Positions 1 to 11,125 are shown, numbered from the stretch's first letter. The stretch: DNA of 64,000 bases from Morella rubra (GCA_003952965.2 CM025855.1:20164483-20228482); one strand, 5' to 3'. The notes: generated by a model from the sequence alone, not told the origin. Numbers and translations are program-made.

Positions 1-1
1 A

Positions 2-118
2 TCTCACGTGACAGCTGAGGAGGTAAGCAAGGAAGGTCGTGCTTTATCACGTGCTGATAGTAAGCCGAATTTGACTCGGTTTGCAAGTGGGAAGAGGATT
101 GACCACTTATTAAAATGA
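2..118 (+). other. Open 3' end of an unrecognised reading frame
   Basis: A frame is open from the window edge to a TGA at 116-118, giving 38 codons. The translation is hydrophilic and charged, with Ser, Lys and Arg, and ends in KRIDHLLK. I do not recognise it. It could be the last exon of a gene or transposon ORF lying to the left, or chance. The length alone is weak evidence. Confidence 0.25.
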
Positions 119-1438
119 AAGTAACAGATGTCACTACTCAGTAGGCGGTCACCGTGGAAGGAGTCCATGAAACTCTAAGCAAACGAGATGTATAGCTTCA
201 AACTTGAGTCCATAGCTTTTGAATCCGCCAAACTCTGGGAAAATGGGACTATGAGATTCTAGGGGATAAGACGGCAGGCCCATCGAAGACGAGTGGAGTA
301 AATCTGGGGAAGGCAATTGGGGCCCTGAAGACCAGAGCTGGTTGAGCATGTGAAAAAGGGGTTGGGAGGCTCAGTCCAACCCCAATCTGAAGCCCCCGAT
401 TAAAAAAAAAAGAAACGGAATATAGCCTTCACGCAGTGCAAGGGTTGGGAATAAAGTTTATTCTCAAGAAGGAAGGGCAAAAAGAGGTGTCACTCGAGTT
501 AAAAACATGGAAGTAATGAAGGGAGTCGGATTCCATCCTGACACAGAGTTTCTAGAGATGTTTGGATGGATGCTCTGGATGGGCAGTAGGAAATCCGACA
601 CTTCTAAGGGCCCCACGTCAATCAATGAAGGTCTGAATGCATGGCTCAACTTAACTCCTCACGATTCTGGCTTGGCGTGCACTCAACTCCTTTTTTTTTT
701 CTCCACCCTAATTGTACCAGTTGGACCTAATTTATAGGTCCGACATGTACGACCAAAATCTGCATGTCTTTATGTCTCCTCCCAAATCATCCCCAAATTC
801 AAATCATCCTCTGATTAACATTTACTTCTCTCTCCTTAAAAATCAACCCTAATTTCCCAAATCCCCATGAATCCCTCTCCCAAAATCTCCCGAGCCTCCT
901 AGGTTTTCCAAATCCCACGAATCACTCTCCCTAGTTTTTGGTTAGACCTATTCATAATAGATTGGACCCGTAGGTTATTTGAGAACACAGTTAGCAGATG
1001 AGATAACCTTACCCTCGTATTGGGGTGTTGCCAATTTTTTACTTTTCTTTGAGAAAAGTTATTATTATTTTTATCTTATCTTTATGTTTTTGTTGTTCTT
1101 TTTCTGATTTTGGTAATAAGTGGCGTGGGATTGTATTATTCAAACCTTTGTGGCAAATATGCATGCCACATCAAAATTCGGCAAGGTTGCAAATGGAATC
1201 CCGATGGAGGGATCAATTTTGTTGATCTATAAAACTGAAGGACTAATATTTTTTTTTCTCTTTTTTTATTTTTTTAATAAAATACTCTAGACTTTAGAAG
1301 TGTCAGTTGCCTCATTGATTACATACATTTCTCATAGCAGAAAATAGGGTGACAAACCCTAGCTCAAACTCCAGAAAATAGGACGCGCAATTAAACATGC
1401 ATTTTCCTCAACTTTAACTATGTAGTTTTTTGATCTAT
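119..1438. other. Non-coding stretch, probably CACTA internal DNA
   Basis: No convincing gene was found here. The stretch is AT-rich, with a pyrimidine-rich part around 780-940 that resembles a 5' UTR. It lies upstream of the coiled-coil exon that ends at 1671, so it may hold introns of that CACTA gene, but no second exon could be identified. Confidence 0.35.
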
Positions 1439-1671
1439 AGCGCCAGCTAGTGAAGGCAAGGGATGAGATAGAAGTGATGAGAGCTGGTAGAGAGAAAGAC
1501 TTGCAAGAATTTATAAAGAAGCAAATTGAGATGGAGGCCACGCTACGGGACCACCTTAAGGAGCAAGAGCAAATGTGACTGGAGCAAAAGTGTTTAAGGG
1601 CAGAAATCAAAGTAGCTAAAGCAGTGTATGACAACCGAATGGAGAAGAAAATGAATGACATGACAAGATGA
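1439..1671 (+). pseudogene. CACTA TNP1-like coiled-coil terminal exon
   Basis: After a splice acceptor (…ctatag, ending 1438) a frame reads about 77 codons to a TGA at 1669-1671. It is almost wholly charged heptad-like helix rich in Glu, Lys, Arg and Gln (KARDEIEVM, LQEFIKKQIEME, RMEKKMNDM). The C-terminal exons of plant En/Spm (Ptta/TNP1-type) proteins look like this. An in-frame TGA at 1576-1578 breaks it. A CACTA 3' end at 11372 in the same orientation supports the assignment, because removing nested MULE-1 puts this stop codon about 1 kb from that end. The coiled coil alone is not diagnostic. Confidence 0.5.
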
Positions 1672-1763
1672 CTACCGGGCTAGTTTGGGACCTGACACTG
1701 GTAGATGTGAGATGTTGTATTTTTCTTTTATGATTGCTCCATTAATAGTACAATATTTTTTTT

Positions 1764-1965
1764 GGGGGTAAAATCATAGTTAGCCCCCTATCTTTGGGCA
1801 AAAATCAAGTTGCTACCCTTATTTTTCAATCCAACAATTTGAGACCCTTATCTTTGAAAATCTGTCAATCTTCGCCCCCGTCTAAATTCTCCGTCAAATG
1901 AGACGGTTTTTCGTCCACGTGCGTCACACGTGCCTCTATTACACTTGAAATGACCAGAATGCCCT
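1764..1965 (+). repeat. MULE-1 left terminal inverted repeat
   Basis: Matches the reverse complement of 10254-10456 over its whole length. It runs from gggggtaaaatca to gaatgccct. In Mutator-type elements the TIR holds the transposase-binding site and a promoter. Here it lies upstream of the plus-strand transposase. Confidence 0.92.
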
Positions 1966-1991
1966 TGTTAAGTAATTGGTGGATGACCTCG

Positions 1992-2330
1992 ACGCCCCTG
2001 CTCTGTTCGTGCCCATACGAAGACCAAATTGATTTAGAAAAGGTGGTCTGTCGTGCCCTAGACGACTAAGGAAAGAACACAGTTGCTGTCGTGCCCTCTG
2101 TAGAAGCCCAAAAGGGAGTGAAGTGAAGCAAGGCAAAACTGTTCTTTCATGCCCTCTGTAGAATCCCAACGCCCTTGCTCTGTTCGTGCCCAGACGAAGG
2201 CGAAATTGATGAAAAAAGCTGCTCTGTCGTGCCCTAGACGAAGAAGGAAAGAAAACGTGCCCACTGTAGATGCCCGAAAGATAGTGAAGCAAGGCAAAAC
2301 CTGTTCTTTCGTGCCCACTGTATAACGCCA
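1992..2330. repeat. Two-copy tandem repeat just inside the left TIR
   Basis: A unit starting acgccc(c/t)tgctctgttcg occurs at 1992-2168 and again at 2169-2330 (period about 177 bp). The copies share blocks such as gtcgtgccctagacga and gtgaagcaaggcaaaac, with indels between them. Reading frames on minus through this block are repeat artefacts. The position suggests a promoter or 5' leader of the transposase gene, but that is inference. Confidence 0.75.
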
Positions 2331-3802
2331 TTTAGTTCGGCAAGATCAAAACCATTTGGAAGTGAAAATCCCAAACGAATCTGAACGACAAGAAGACTCA
2401 AAGGTAAGCCCATATAGCTTTCGACCCACCAACTTTTTCAAGTTTCATTTAGCAGGCATTTTAGATGTTTGATGTTGTAGAATGTGATGTTGGATTGGTA
2501 TTTATAGGCATTTTAGGTGGTCCAAAAGTGATTGGGACAATTCTGTATAGTATATTGCAACCTGTTATATTGTGGCCGACAACATGTGGTCCCTGGTTCA
2601 TTGTCTGAAATTTTATCGTTTTGTTAGCACATGTAGCTGACAAGTCTTGTTCTGTAAAGCACATGGGTCCAAAGCTGATAGGTCTTCTGTAAAGCACAAG
2701 AATTTGTTACTCACGCAGTCTGCACTTTCTCACAAACTATTGCACTTATGGCTCACTAAAATAATTCATGTTAAAGCTTTGTGGGGACAAGCTTCATTTT
2801 GTACAGTTCTCAGGTTTTTATTAATATAATCTCATGAGTTACGTGTTGAAGTTGCTTTCAGACCTAAAAATTGAAAACCTTGTGCTTTGATCAGGAAACT
2901 CCAGCCCCTTGTTTTTATTTACGATAGAGAGAGAAAAAAAGGAAATAAAAGAATTAGAAATAAACAATAGAACAGAGGAAGTTTACAGGGGAGGAGGCGA
3001 GGGAAGTAAAAGAGAATTGGTTAATTTATTATCGTGGTGGCTGCACACAGGGGTAAAGAAGCAGAGAGAATAATGTGGACCACATGAAGAGAAAACTTGT
3101 GATGTCTACGTGTTTGCCTCTTGAATTTAAAGTAAGAGTTGGTGTCTTTCTAGATGGTTCATATTCTAGGGCATTGTTCATAAACTTGGGGGTAAATCCA
3201 AAGAAATTTTACAAGTTCTTTGTCAACTAGATGGTTCATATTCTAGGGCATTGTTTATAATTGAACTGGTGGAGTCAATACTTTCAAGATATGATCATGG
3301 GCGCTGTCACATTGTCATAGTACTTATCTCTTGCTTTAATGTTGCATTGTCTGTATTTTCATTTAGTGTGCCAGCTTTTGTCTTGTTATATTGTTGGATA
3401 AAGTTTGTCAATATGATGCTTAATTTATGCTCCATCGAGATTGAAGCTGGTATAATAATCAAGGGCCTAGATATGTCCTATAGCTAGCAGTTGGACCTCA
3501 TGCACGTTTCCTTTATGAGCATATTTTTTTAGGACTCCCTATACGAACTATAGAGTCACTTACACTGCACATGGCCTTGCATGCCCTTGGTCTCACCTAT
3601 TCTATCGGTTTTAATTAATCTCCCAACCTTTTAATTAAGACCTTTGGAGGCTTCAAATATTAGACTAAAAAGAAATTCAGAAATATTGTAGGATGTGGAT
3701 ATGAGTGAACTTCAACAATCGGTGCTTATCTTAAACTCCATATACATGTTTAAGGTAAATTAAACAGATATTATAGTGTAGTTCTGATTGTGGCAGGTCC
3801 CA
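2331..3802 (+). other. MULE-1 5' leader/intron region
   Basis: No coding exon is recognised. A splice acceptor (tgtggcag) at about 3796 immediately precedes the transposase start, so at least part is a 5' UTR intron. Two internal duplications stand out. A 34-bp sequence at 3151-3184 recurs at 3229-3262 with one mismatch. A 26-bp sequence at 3035-3060 is identical to transposase coding sequence at 4062-4087. Confidence 0.5.
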
Positions 3803-6800
3803 ATGGCGTCAGATTCTTTTGTGTTTAAGGTCCACTATGGGGGCAGATTTGACAGGTCGAATGGTGGGTGCGTATATGTTGATGGGAAGATGGCTATGCA
3901 CCCAGATCCCTACGACTGTGACTGCCTATCATACATAGAGGTAGAAGCAACTGTCAAAGAATATGGGTATAAACATGGTGACCTATTGTTCTACCTAGAG
4001 CCAGAGAAGACCCTCTCTGATGGGCTGCGAATTATCTCAGGGGACCCTGATATACTTCAGATGGTGGCTGCACACAGGGGTAAAGAAATCATTGTGATAT
4101 ACGTTGTCGGTTTCGAGGCTGTACCTGTATTTGACACGGTGGACGACGTTGACGATGAACGTGAGAGACGCCGTCTTGGGATTGGAACAACGTGGTGGGA
4201 TGAAGCACTTAGTAGCGATGATGACCTCTATGATGTGAATGTCACTGATAATGATAATGCGAGGCTGTTGGCTGTGAAGAAGATGTGAATATGAGTCCTC
4301 CATCTTTAGACATTGGTGGTCCCTCTTTTGAGTTGGGTGGACATTCATTTGAGGTTGGTGGACCTTCTGGTAGATCAGATAAGGACATAGAAGCTGCAGA
4401 TGTGGAGGCCGAACATCTCACAGCAGACGGGCTTCTTGTCACACCTCCTCCATCGCCCGATGGTAAAGATGACGGTAAGCAGTAAATTCAGTTATTGTAT
4501 GAAGTAATGATTACGTTGGCTTTTGCAGCATGATATTGTTATTTATTAACTTCACTTTATAACTGTGAAGTTGCAGGATATATGTCAGATATGATACCAT
4601 CTGATATACTTGTCTCCCCGCCACACAGTGATTATGAGGCTGGTGAGCCCTCCCGCTCTGCACCTGAGTTCGTTGAACGTGACTTGGGCTCAGTAACCCT
4701 TGTGAAAGGGATGAAGTTCCCGTCTGCTGCCCTATTTAAAGAGGCCGTGAAGGAGGCAAATATTGCTATAGGGAAGGACGTCCGCTTTCATAAAAATACT
4801 GGCGATAAGGTAGTGATGTTTGTAGGGCAGAGAGGTGCAAGTATAGAGTTTATGGTAGGAAGATACCGACCGAAATAACCTTTGAGATCAGAGATATTCA
4901 GCCTCGGCATAGATGTCCTAGAAGATATAGGCTTTCTCAGATCAGCTTTAGATGGATCGCCAAAAAGATGATAGACCAGATAAAGAGCCAACCTAACATC
5001 TCTGTATCTGCTATCTACGACGAGGTTAAGCGGAAGTGGCAGTGCGAGACAATGTGGCAGAAATGTTATCGGGCAAAGAAGAGGGCTTTAGAGTAGATCT
5101 ATGGAACCCATAAGGAGCAATATGGGAGGGTTTGGGACTACTGCGCGACAGTAAGGGATACTAATCAGGGGTCCTGTTTGATAGTAATGACGGATCGAAT
5201 TGCACCAGAGCTGCCACCGTTCTTCCAACGGTTATATGTATCTTTTAATGCAATGAAGACGGGCTTTAAAGAGGGTTGTAGGCCCCTTATTTGTTTGGAC
5301 GGTTGTTTCTTGAAGGGCGAATTCAAGGGGCAACTTTTGAGTGCAGTTGCGCGGGATGCAAACAACAACATGTACCCCGTTGCATTTGCAATTGTTGAGG
5401 CTGAATTGAAGGATAGTTGGATTTGGTTTTTAGAGACATTACTTGGTGATCTTGGGGCTGCTCCTCATGGTGGTTGGACCTTTATGTCAGATCGACAAAA
5501 GGTCATTCTATATATTTTTTTACTTTCACTAGATACAATAATTCCTTGGTAAATACGTCAATTATAGCTTTTGATTGTTTGTGTAGGGTCTTGTTCCAGC
5601 ATTTGACGTAGTAATGCCCCAGGCAGATCATCGATTTTGTGTGCGGCACCTTTATGCGAACTTCAGGGATGCTGGTCACCGCGGAGTAGCACTCAAGGAT
5701 AAACTATGGGGAGCAGCCACAGCGTATACGGAGTCCGAGTTCAATAAGAAAATGGATGAACTGAAGGCGTTGAGTCCTGACGCACACGAGTACCTTAGGA
5801 AAATTGACCCAAGTGTGTGGTCTCGATCATGGTTTCACACGCACAGTAAAAGTGATCTTGTGGTGAACAACCTGTGCGAGTGCTTCAACTCTTATGTTTT
5901 ACAAGCACGAGACAAGCCAATTATATCCATGGTTGAGATGATACGGAAGAAGCTGATGAGGAGGTATCAGCTTAAGAGGGAGGGGATAAGGACTTGTACT
6001 GGTAGATTGTGCCCACAGGCAGTAGAGAAACTGGAGTCCATTGGTGAGGAGGCAAGCCATTGCCTTCCTACGTATGCTGGGGATGGTTATTTTGAGGTGG
6101 AGTGTCATCTGAAGCAGTATGTGGTAAACGTTCAGAGAAAGACATGCTCTTGTCGGAGGTGGGATCTTACTGGGATCCCGTGTCCACACGGGTTCGCTGC
6201 TATCGTCTACGATGGCAGAAATCCAGAAGACTTCGTTGACTGGTTTTATACCACTGAGGCCTATCGAAGGCATATGCCCCTATCATTTATCCGGTTCCAT
6301 CTGAGGAACAATGGCTCCGTACTGCGTATGAGGCGATGGAACCCCCAATCAAGGGCTCAACCCGGTAGACCTAAAAAGCTCCGGAAACGGGGACCGGATG
6401 AGCGTACACCCACCGGTAGGATTCCGAGACGACAAAGTGGGATCTTATGCTCTGAGTGTAAAGAGATGGGCCACAACAAAAGGACCTGTCCATGCCTAAA
6501 TAGAAGGAAAGCATCACGAAGGGTTCCAAGTACTGCGGCTGCACCGGATGCACCATTTACTAGTGGACCTCCACCATCACATTCTAGCCCAAGTACACGC
6601 AGCACTAGACAGGTTAGTGTGATTTGATTTTTAGATTCTATATGTTGAAACTGTATCTGATTTTTTTTTATAATCTGTTTATACAGACCATTCGGGTACC
6701 ACATTTACGTGATGAAACTCCCTCCCAATCTACCCACGTACACGGACAACACGGAAGGTAATTGTTGGTACAGATTTTAATTTCAAGTTATCTAACAGTT

Positions 6801-7894
6801 AACAATTATTCTGACTTTTACACCTCTGGTTTTACTGATTATTTTAGACCCAAGGGGGACCACCAATACGTGATGAAACTCCATCCCAATCTACCCCAAT
6901 TACACGAGCAACACGGAAGGTAACCTGTGGTACATATTTTCATATGATTTGTCAACAGTTTGCTATTTTACTTAGTTTTACAGCTCTAGTTTTACTGATT
7001 ATTTTAGACCCAAAGGGGACCACAAATACGTGATGCAACTCCATCGCAATCTATGCCAAGTACCCATAGCACTAGACATGTGAGTATTATAGTTTGATGC
7101 ATTTTTAGAAACATAAGCCACTTTCCAACAGTTACTTATAGACTTTTGGTGGTTACTATAGACCATGCAGATACCACAGTTGCGTGACGAAGAAAGTCCA
7201 TCGCAATCTACTGGCCAGCCACTTAGTGTACCTGTATGACAGCTAACAAATTTCATTAATTTTTATTCCATTTGAATTTACATCAAGTATACATCTATCT
7301 ATTTTAATAATCATATTGCTAACATTATTTGCGTAGCTTACAAGAAGCCGACGATTATCACAGCTACTGTCTGGGATTGTTGAAGTTAATGATAACGCAG
7401 TAGCAGCAATGACGGTAAGTTAGATACACACACGTTGTATAACCAATATTTTTGTTTCATAGAGAGACTATTAACTAAGTTGGTTTTTCCAGGCATCAAG
7501 AAAGAAAACGCCTCGAGCTCAAACTCCATACAAGGAGCCCCAGCTACGGAGTCAATGGAGACGCATCCCGCCAGGAAGAATACAAAAGGACCATCTACCA
7601 GAAGCACTCTAGCTGCAACGGGGATTGCTTCTCGCATACGGATGCGGCGCTCAAGTAGATTGCAAAGATTCGGTCTCAAGGCGCCTCTACAAGCACTAAA
7701 GTGGTAATCGACCTAACAGCTCCAACAATAGGGGAAGGTGTAAGGTGCTCTTGGGGGCTCCTGGTCGAGGAGGTGTTCAGTTTCGAGTTTCACAGCCTCC
7801 TCCGGGCATTGGACCATCAGACACGGGTAAAGCTCCAGTTACCGAACGCAAGGGAGCAAAAGACAAAGGGAAAAAAGCTCGCTGGCAGATATAG
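3803..7894 (+). pseudogene. MULE-1 mudrA-like transposase gene, multi-exon, disrupted
   Basis: Inferred exons are 3803-4474, 4577-5501, 5587-6612, four micro-exons (6687-6757, 6848-6919, 7008-7079, 7162-7233), 7337-7414 and 7493 to a TAG at 7892-7894; splice sites are GT-AG. In order they encode a PB1-like N-terminal domain (VHYGGRFDR), a MuDR DNA-binding region (4690-5090), a DDE MULE transposase core (LDGCFLKG first Asp at about 5299; FMSDRQKG second Asp at about 5489), a SWIM zinc finger (CSCRRWD…CPHG, about 6148-6192), a CX2CX4HX4C knuckle (CSECKEMGHNKRTC, about 6450) and a basic tail (KGAKDKGKKARW). Breaks: a frame change near 4255, a frameshift near 4820, an in-frame TAG at about 5094, a 1-nt loss in the first micro-exon and frame changes after 7493. 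ATG 3803 follows the acceptor directly and gives MASDSF, as in MULE-2's MSSDAF. Confidence 0.85.
6687..7233 (+). repeat. Tandem array of four duplicated 72-nt exons
   Basis: Exons at 6687-6757, 6848-6919, 7008-7079 and 7162-7233 are homologous. Each starts acc after an ag acceptor, encodes a version of (P)xLRDExPSQST and is followed by a GT donor. Spacings are 161, 160 and 154 bp, so intron plus exon was duplicated as a unit. Introns also share blocks such as tttactgattattttag. Copies 2-4 are 72 nt and phase-neutral; copy 1 has lost one base. Confidence 0.8.
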
Positions 7895-8489
7895 GACCTT
7901 ATTGAGTACATGATAGACTGTTGGATGTTATGTCTATTTTGTTGGGAATGTCATTGCCGAATTTGGATGCCCCCATCATTTATTTTGGATGTTGGTTGCT
8001 TGAATTTGCACTGGATTTTCTTATGTTGCATGTACAGGGTAGTTATGTGTGGCATTTTTGGATAGAAGTATATTTGCGTCACAGATTCGAGTTCTGTTGG
8101 ATGTATATGGCAGCTATGTGTGCCATTTTGTAAATAGATATAATAGATGTATGTTGGCACTTGGTTATTTATTAAATGATCATGATACTTTCAATGTGTC
8201 AAACTTATTGTGAATATCAGGTCAAACTGTCAAAAGTTATTTGGCAATGAATTATCAGATTGTTAATCAGGTAGCTATTGTTGTATATAGTTAAGAGATT
8301 GGTAGATAGTTAATCAGGTACCCATAGAAGAAACTGATGGCGAGTTTACAATAACAGCTATACAGGAGCAGACAATTGTTCACTAGCAGGACTACAAATT
8401 CAGGTAGCTACTGACCAACAAAATCAACAAACAAGACCCACTGGTACAATTCGATTTTGTCACGAATTTTAAGAGATAAATATGTGCCC
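7895..8489. other. Spacer between two convergent MULE-1 genes
   Basis: AT-rich sequence with no supported gene. It lies between the transposase stop (7894) and the end of the convergent GRF gene (8490), so it should hold both polyadenylation regions. No clear terminator hairpin was seen. Confidence 0.4.
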
Positions 8490-9329
8490 TCATGCGGCTA
8501 ACATGAGCTTCGAAGGAGTACACAACCCGGTACTAAATATATGAGAGGCCAAAATTCCAAAAGTAAGAAACAAGCAAAATGCTAAAGCAGTCCTATAACC
8601 ACTGATCTTAACATCTGAAACCCTTCTCTCCACCTCAATCTCATGCCGATGTTGTGCGATCATAGCGTCAATTTTGGCTCGATTTTGGACATTCAAATTC
8701 TCAATTTCTATCGATGCTGCTTCGACATATTTATGATCTCTGCTCGATGTTGCTCAGTCATGGCAACAATCACTTCAGTTTGATGTTGAAGCTCTCTCTC
8801 ATTTGATTCCCAAGCAGACTGTTCGCCAAGCGACTGCGCATGCATTACTCGAAGTTGCCGAATAACCCTTCGTCCAAACGAACACATCTTAGGATCTCTC
8901 CATGCAAAATAATTGCAATGACCTCCATCCTGTTATTAAAATAAATTTCATCTAATTAATAAACACTACCACAGAACATACCAAATTTAATTAACATTTG
9001 AAACCAATTAGTAATGCAATAAATAAAACACTTTCCAGAATTAATAAACATGCAAAATGAATTAATGTACATTACTAGAACATTAATAAATATTACCAGA
9101 ACATACCAAATTTAATAAACATTACCAACCAATTGAAAAAGAAAACACTAACCTTGAATTTCACGCAACCCCAAAATCGTCTCCCAAAATTTTCATCCGT
9201 AAAGGCAATAGTTGATTTTGCTCTCAGATTGCAATAACATTTTGGGCCCTCTGTAGAAGCTTCACTTTCACCACTTCCTAAGCTACCAGTTATGTGTGAT
9301 TCAGACATTTCAATGGCTGAAAAAACCAT
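8490..9329 (-). pseudogene. MULE-1 accessory gene: GRF zinc finger, coiled coil, membrane helix
   Basis: Exon 1 (to 9153) encodes a GRF-type zinc finger beginning KCYC and continuing GRRFWGC. It starts at ATG 9329 or, in frame, at 9308 (MSESHITGS). A GT donor at 9151-9152 and an AG acceptor at 8940-8941 join it in phase to exon 2, which supplies the rest of the finger (GGHCNYFAWRDPKM) and RVIRQLRV. A Glu/His/Gln-rich coiled coil follows, then a hydrophobic helix near the C-terminus (ALAFCLFLTFGILASHIF). A frameshift near 8730 separates the first part of the coiled coil from the rest. GRF fingers bind single-stranded nucleic acid in some DNA-repair proteins; the role here is unknown. It is tail-to-tail with the transposase, as mudrB is with mudrA. 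Confidence 0.7.
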
Positions 9330-10253
9330 GCAGTACCTTACTTAATTCAGTGTAATAAAAGAATTATTTGCATTATATAAAGGCACAAGAGAATCAATAG
9401 CTCGGGAAACAATATAGTAGTTATTTCAATTCTATTAATATAGTAGTTATTTCCCAAAAAAGAAAAAAAATAAAAGAAAAAGTAGTTACCTTTCCTCGTT
9501 AAAATAAGCAAAACTGCTTATTCTGAACGTCAATTTCTTGAATGGGTTTGTTGTGGGCATGAACTGTGAGGTTCGAACCCTACTGTTTGATTAATAAGGG
9601 AATGGTTTATTTCTCTTTGGGACAAAGCAAGTTACTCTAGTGCCAAGATTATGGAAAAGTGGAAATTTATATATATAATATAAATAAAGATGTTGTACGT
9701 TGATTGAAAATAGTAATTTCTTCAATGAAATTAGGATGGTGGCTATGATTAGTTGGTACTACTAAAGCAGGTTGCAAGTGGTTTTGGATTGCACTAGAAA
9801 AATCATTGGTGTGATAGCACGTGTTTTTTTAATAGCACAAGGTCCACTCCAAGACGACCGTTGACCTCGCAATTTCCCTCCAAATCCTACCTAATCAAAA
9901 CCCAAACTTGAAATGGGATCAGCGTAAAGGTCTCTTACTAGTTTTTTTTGTAGTCATCTTGAAGGTCTCTAAAGGAGGAACGAACAGATCAAAACCCCAT
10001 CTAACCCAATATCAACACCCCCAAAAATCCAAGAGAAAATGGAAAGACCAAAACCAAGAGAAAAGGGAAACAAGAAAACAAACGAGAAGAGAAGTTGAGT
10101 GCTACCTTGATCTCCGACGAAAATGGGTGGCAGGAGTCTATCAAAAGCAGCTGATTTCGAAGGAGAGAGAGCCGAAGGTTGAGTGGAGAGAGAGAGGGTC
10201 GAATTCGTGCGAGAGAGGAGGAGAGACCTGGAAGATTTATCTCACATTCACTG
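9330..10253. other. MULE-1 right-side non-coding region
   Basis: Upstream of the minus-strand GRF gene, so it should hold its promoter and leader. A 154-codon plus-strand frame (9908-10372) runs into the TIR and is low-complexity, so I do not accept it. A T-arm-like motif (gaggttcgaaccctac, about 9570-9585) occurs without a recognisable tRNA around it. Confidence 0.4.
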
Positions 10254-10456
10254 AGGGCATTCTGGTCATTTCAAGTGTAATAGAGGCACGTGTGACGCAC
10301 GTGGACGAAAAACCGTCTCATTTGACGGAGAATTTAGACGGGGGGCGAAGATTGACAGATTTTCAAAGATAAGGGTCTCAAATTGTTGGATTGAAAAATA
10401 AGGGTAGCAACTTGATTTTTGCCCAAAGATAAGGGGCTAACTGTGATTTTACCCCC
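10254..10456 (-). repeat. MULE-1 right terminal inverted repeat
   Basis: Reverse complement of 1764-1965 with about two substitutions and one extra C. It ends in …gattttaccccc and is followed by nine T. It faces the GRF gene and may promote it. Confidence 0.92.
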
Positions 10457-10574
10457 TTTTTTTTTGTTTAATTATGGGTAATTATGTATTATTATTGATC
10501 TTTATTGATGTGAATGTTAATGATAAGATGGTTTTATATAATGTTTTTCATTTATTATCATTTTAAAAAATATG

Positions 10575-11125
10575 TAAATACTGTTTGATCAACCAATTAG
10601 GCGATCGAACGGTAGTGGTAAAAAATGTCCGATTGCAAATTCCACTGTCTGATCGAAAACAAATGAAACGCTTAAAATAACGTTTGATTGGCAGACTAAC
10701 CGTCTTGTCGGCAAGGCAAGTGATCGAACTGTAAGTAAGAAATGTGTCTGATTGCAAACTGCATCGTCCAATTGGAAACAAATCAAACGTTCGATCATCC
10801 AAGTAAAATGTTTGATCCGATTTAAGAGCACGTTCGGTCGTAAATGTGACATGATCAATTGTACATTTAACACGTTCGATTGAAAATATTAACTGTTTTA
10901 TCATCCACATAGTCTTGACCGATCGTAAATGTTTAACGTTCAGTCATCCAAAAAGTTTGTCCGATTGGTAATAAATCTCAACCATTTGATCACTCAAATA
11001 GTTTCGTCCGATCAATCATAAATGTTACTTCGACCGATCGCCATTTGGAGCATCCGATCACAGTAAGGGATGATCAATCGGTTCTGTTTTTAAGTTGATC
11101 GATCGTCTACGTTCCGATTCATCGG
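10575..11125. repeat. CACTA subterminal motif cluster
   Basis: Short variants of gttcgatc, ccgatcg and tgatcgaac recur roughly every 25-40 bp in both orientations, for example near 10600, 10720, 10790, 10830, 10875, 10920, 11030 and 11100. Clusters of this kind next to a CACTA terminus are the binding sites of the element's own protein in En/Spm. Binding here is inferred from that precedent. Confidence 0.6.

Larger units (their letters stand above)
1764..10456 (+). mobile_element. MULE-1, Mutator-like element with long TIRs
   Basis: The element is 8,693 bp. Inverted repeats of about 202 bp (1764-1965 and 10254-10456) begin gggggtaaaatca and end in the complement. By eye they differ at two substitutions and one indel. 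The flanks are T tracts (1756-1763 and 10457-10465), so an 8-9 bp T-rich target duplication fits but cannot be delimited exactly. Inside are a mudrA-like transposase on plus (3803-7894) and a convergent GRF-zinc-finger gene on minus (8490-9329). Both are broken, so this copy is probably non-autonomous. It sits inside a CACTA element. Confidence 0.9.

Noticed and set aside
1939..2331. 130- and 86-codon minus-strand ORFs beside the MULE-1 left TIR
   Set aside because: They read through a two-copy tandem repeat, so openness is a repeat artefact, with no domain similarity.
9545..9600. Possible tRNA (ggttcgaaccc T-arm motif)
   Set aside because: No acceptor, D-arm or anticodon stem could be folded around it, and box A is missing.
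9908..10372. 154-codon plus-strand ORF at the right end of MULE-1
   Set aside because: Low-complexity Lys/Arg/Glu composition, no family features, and its last third is the TIR itself. It lies antisense in the GRF gene's leader.
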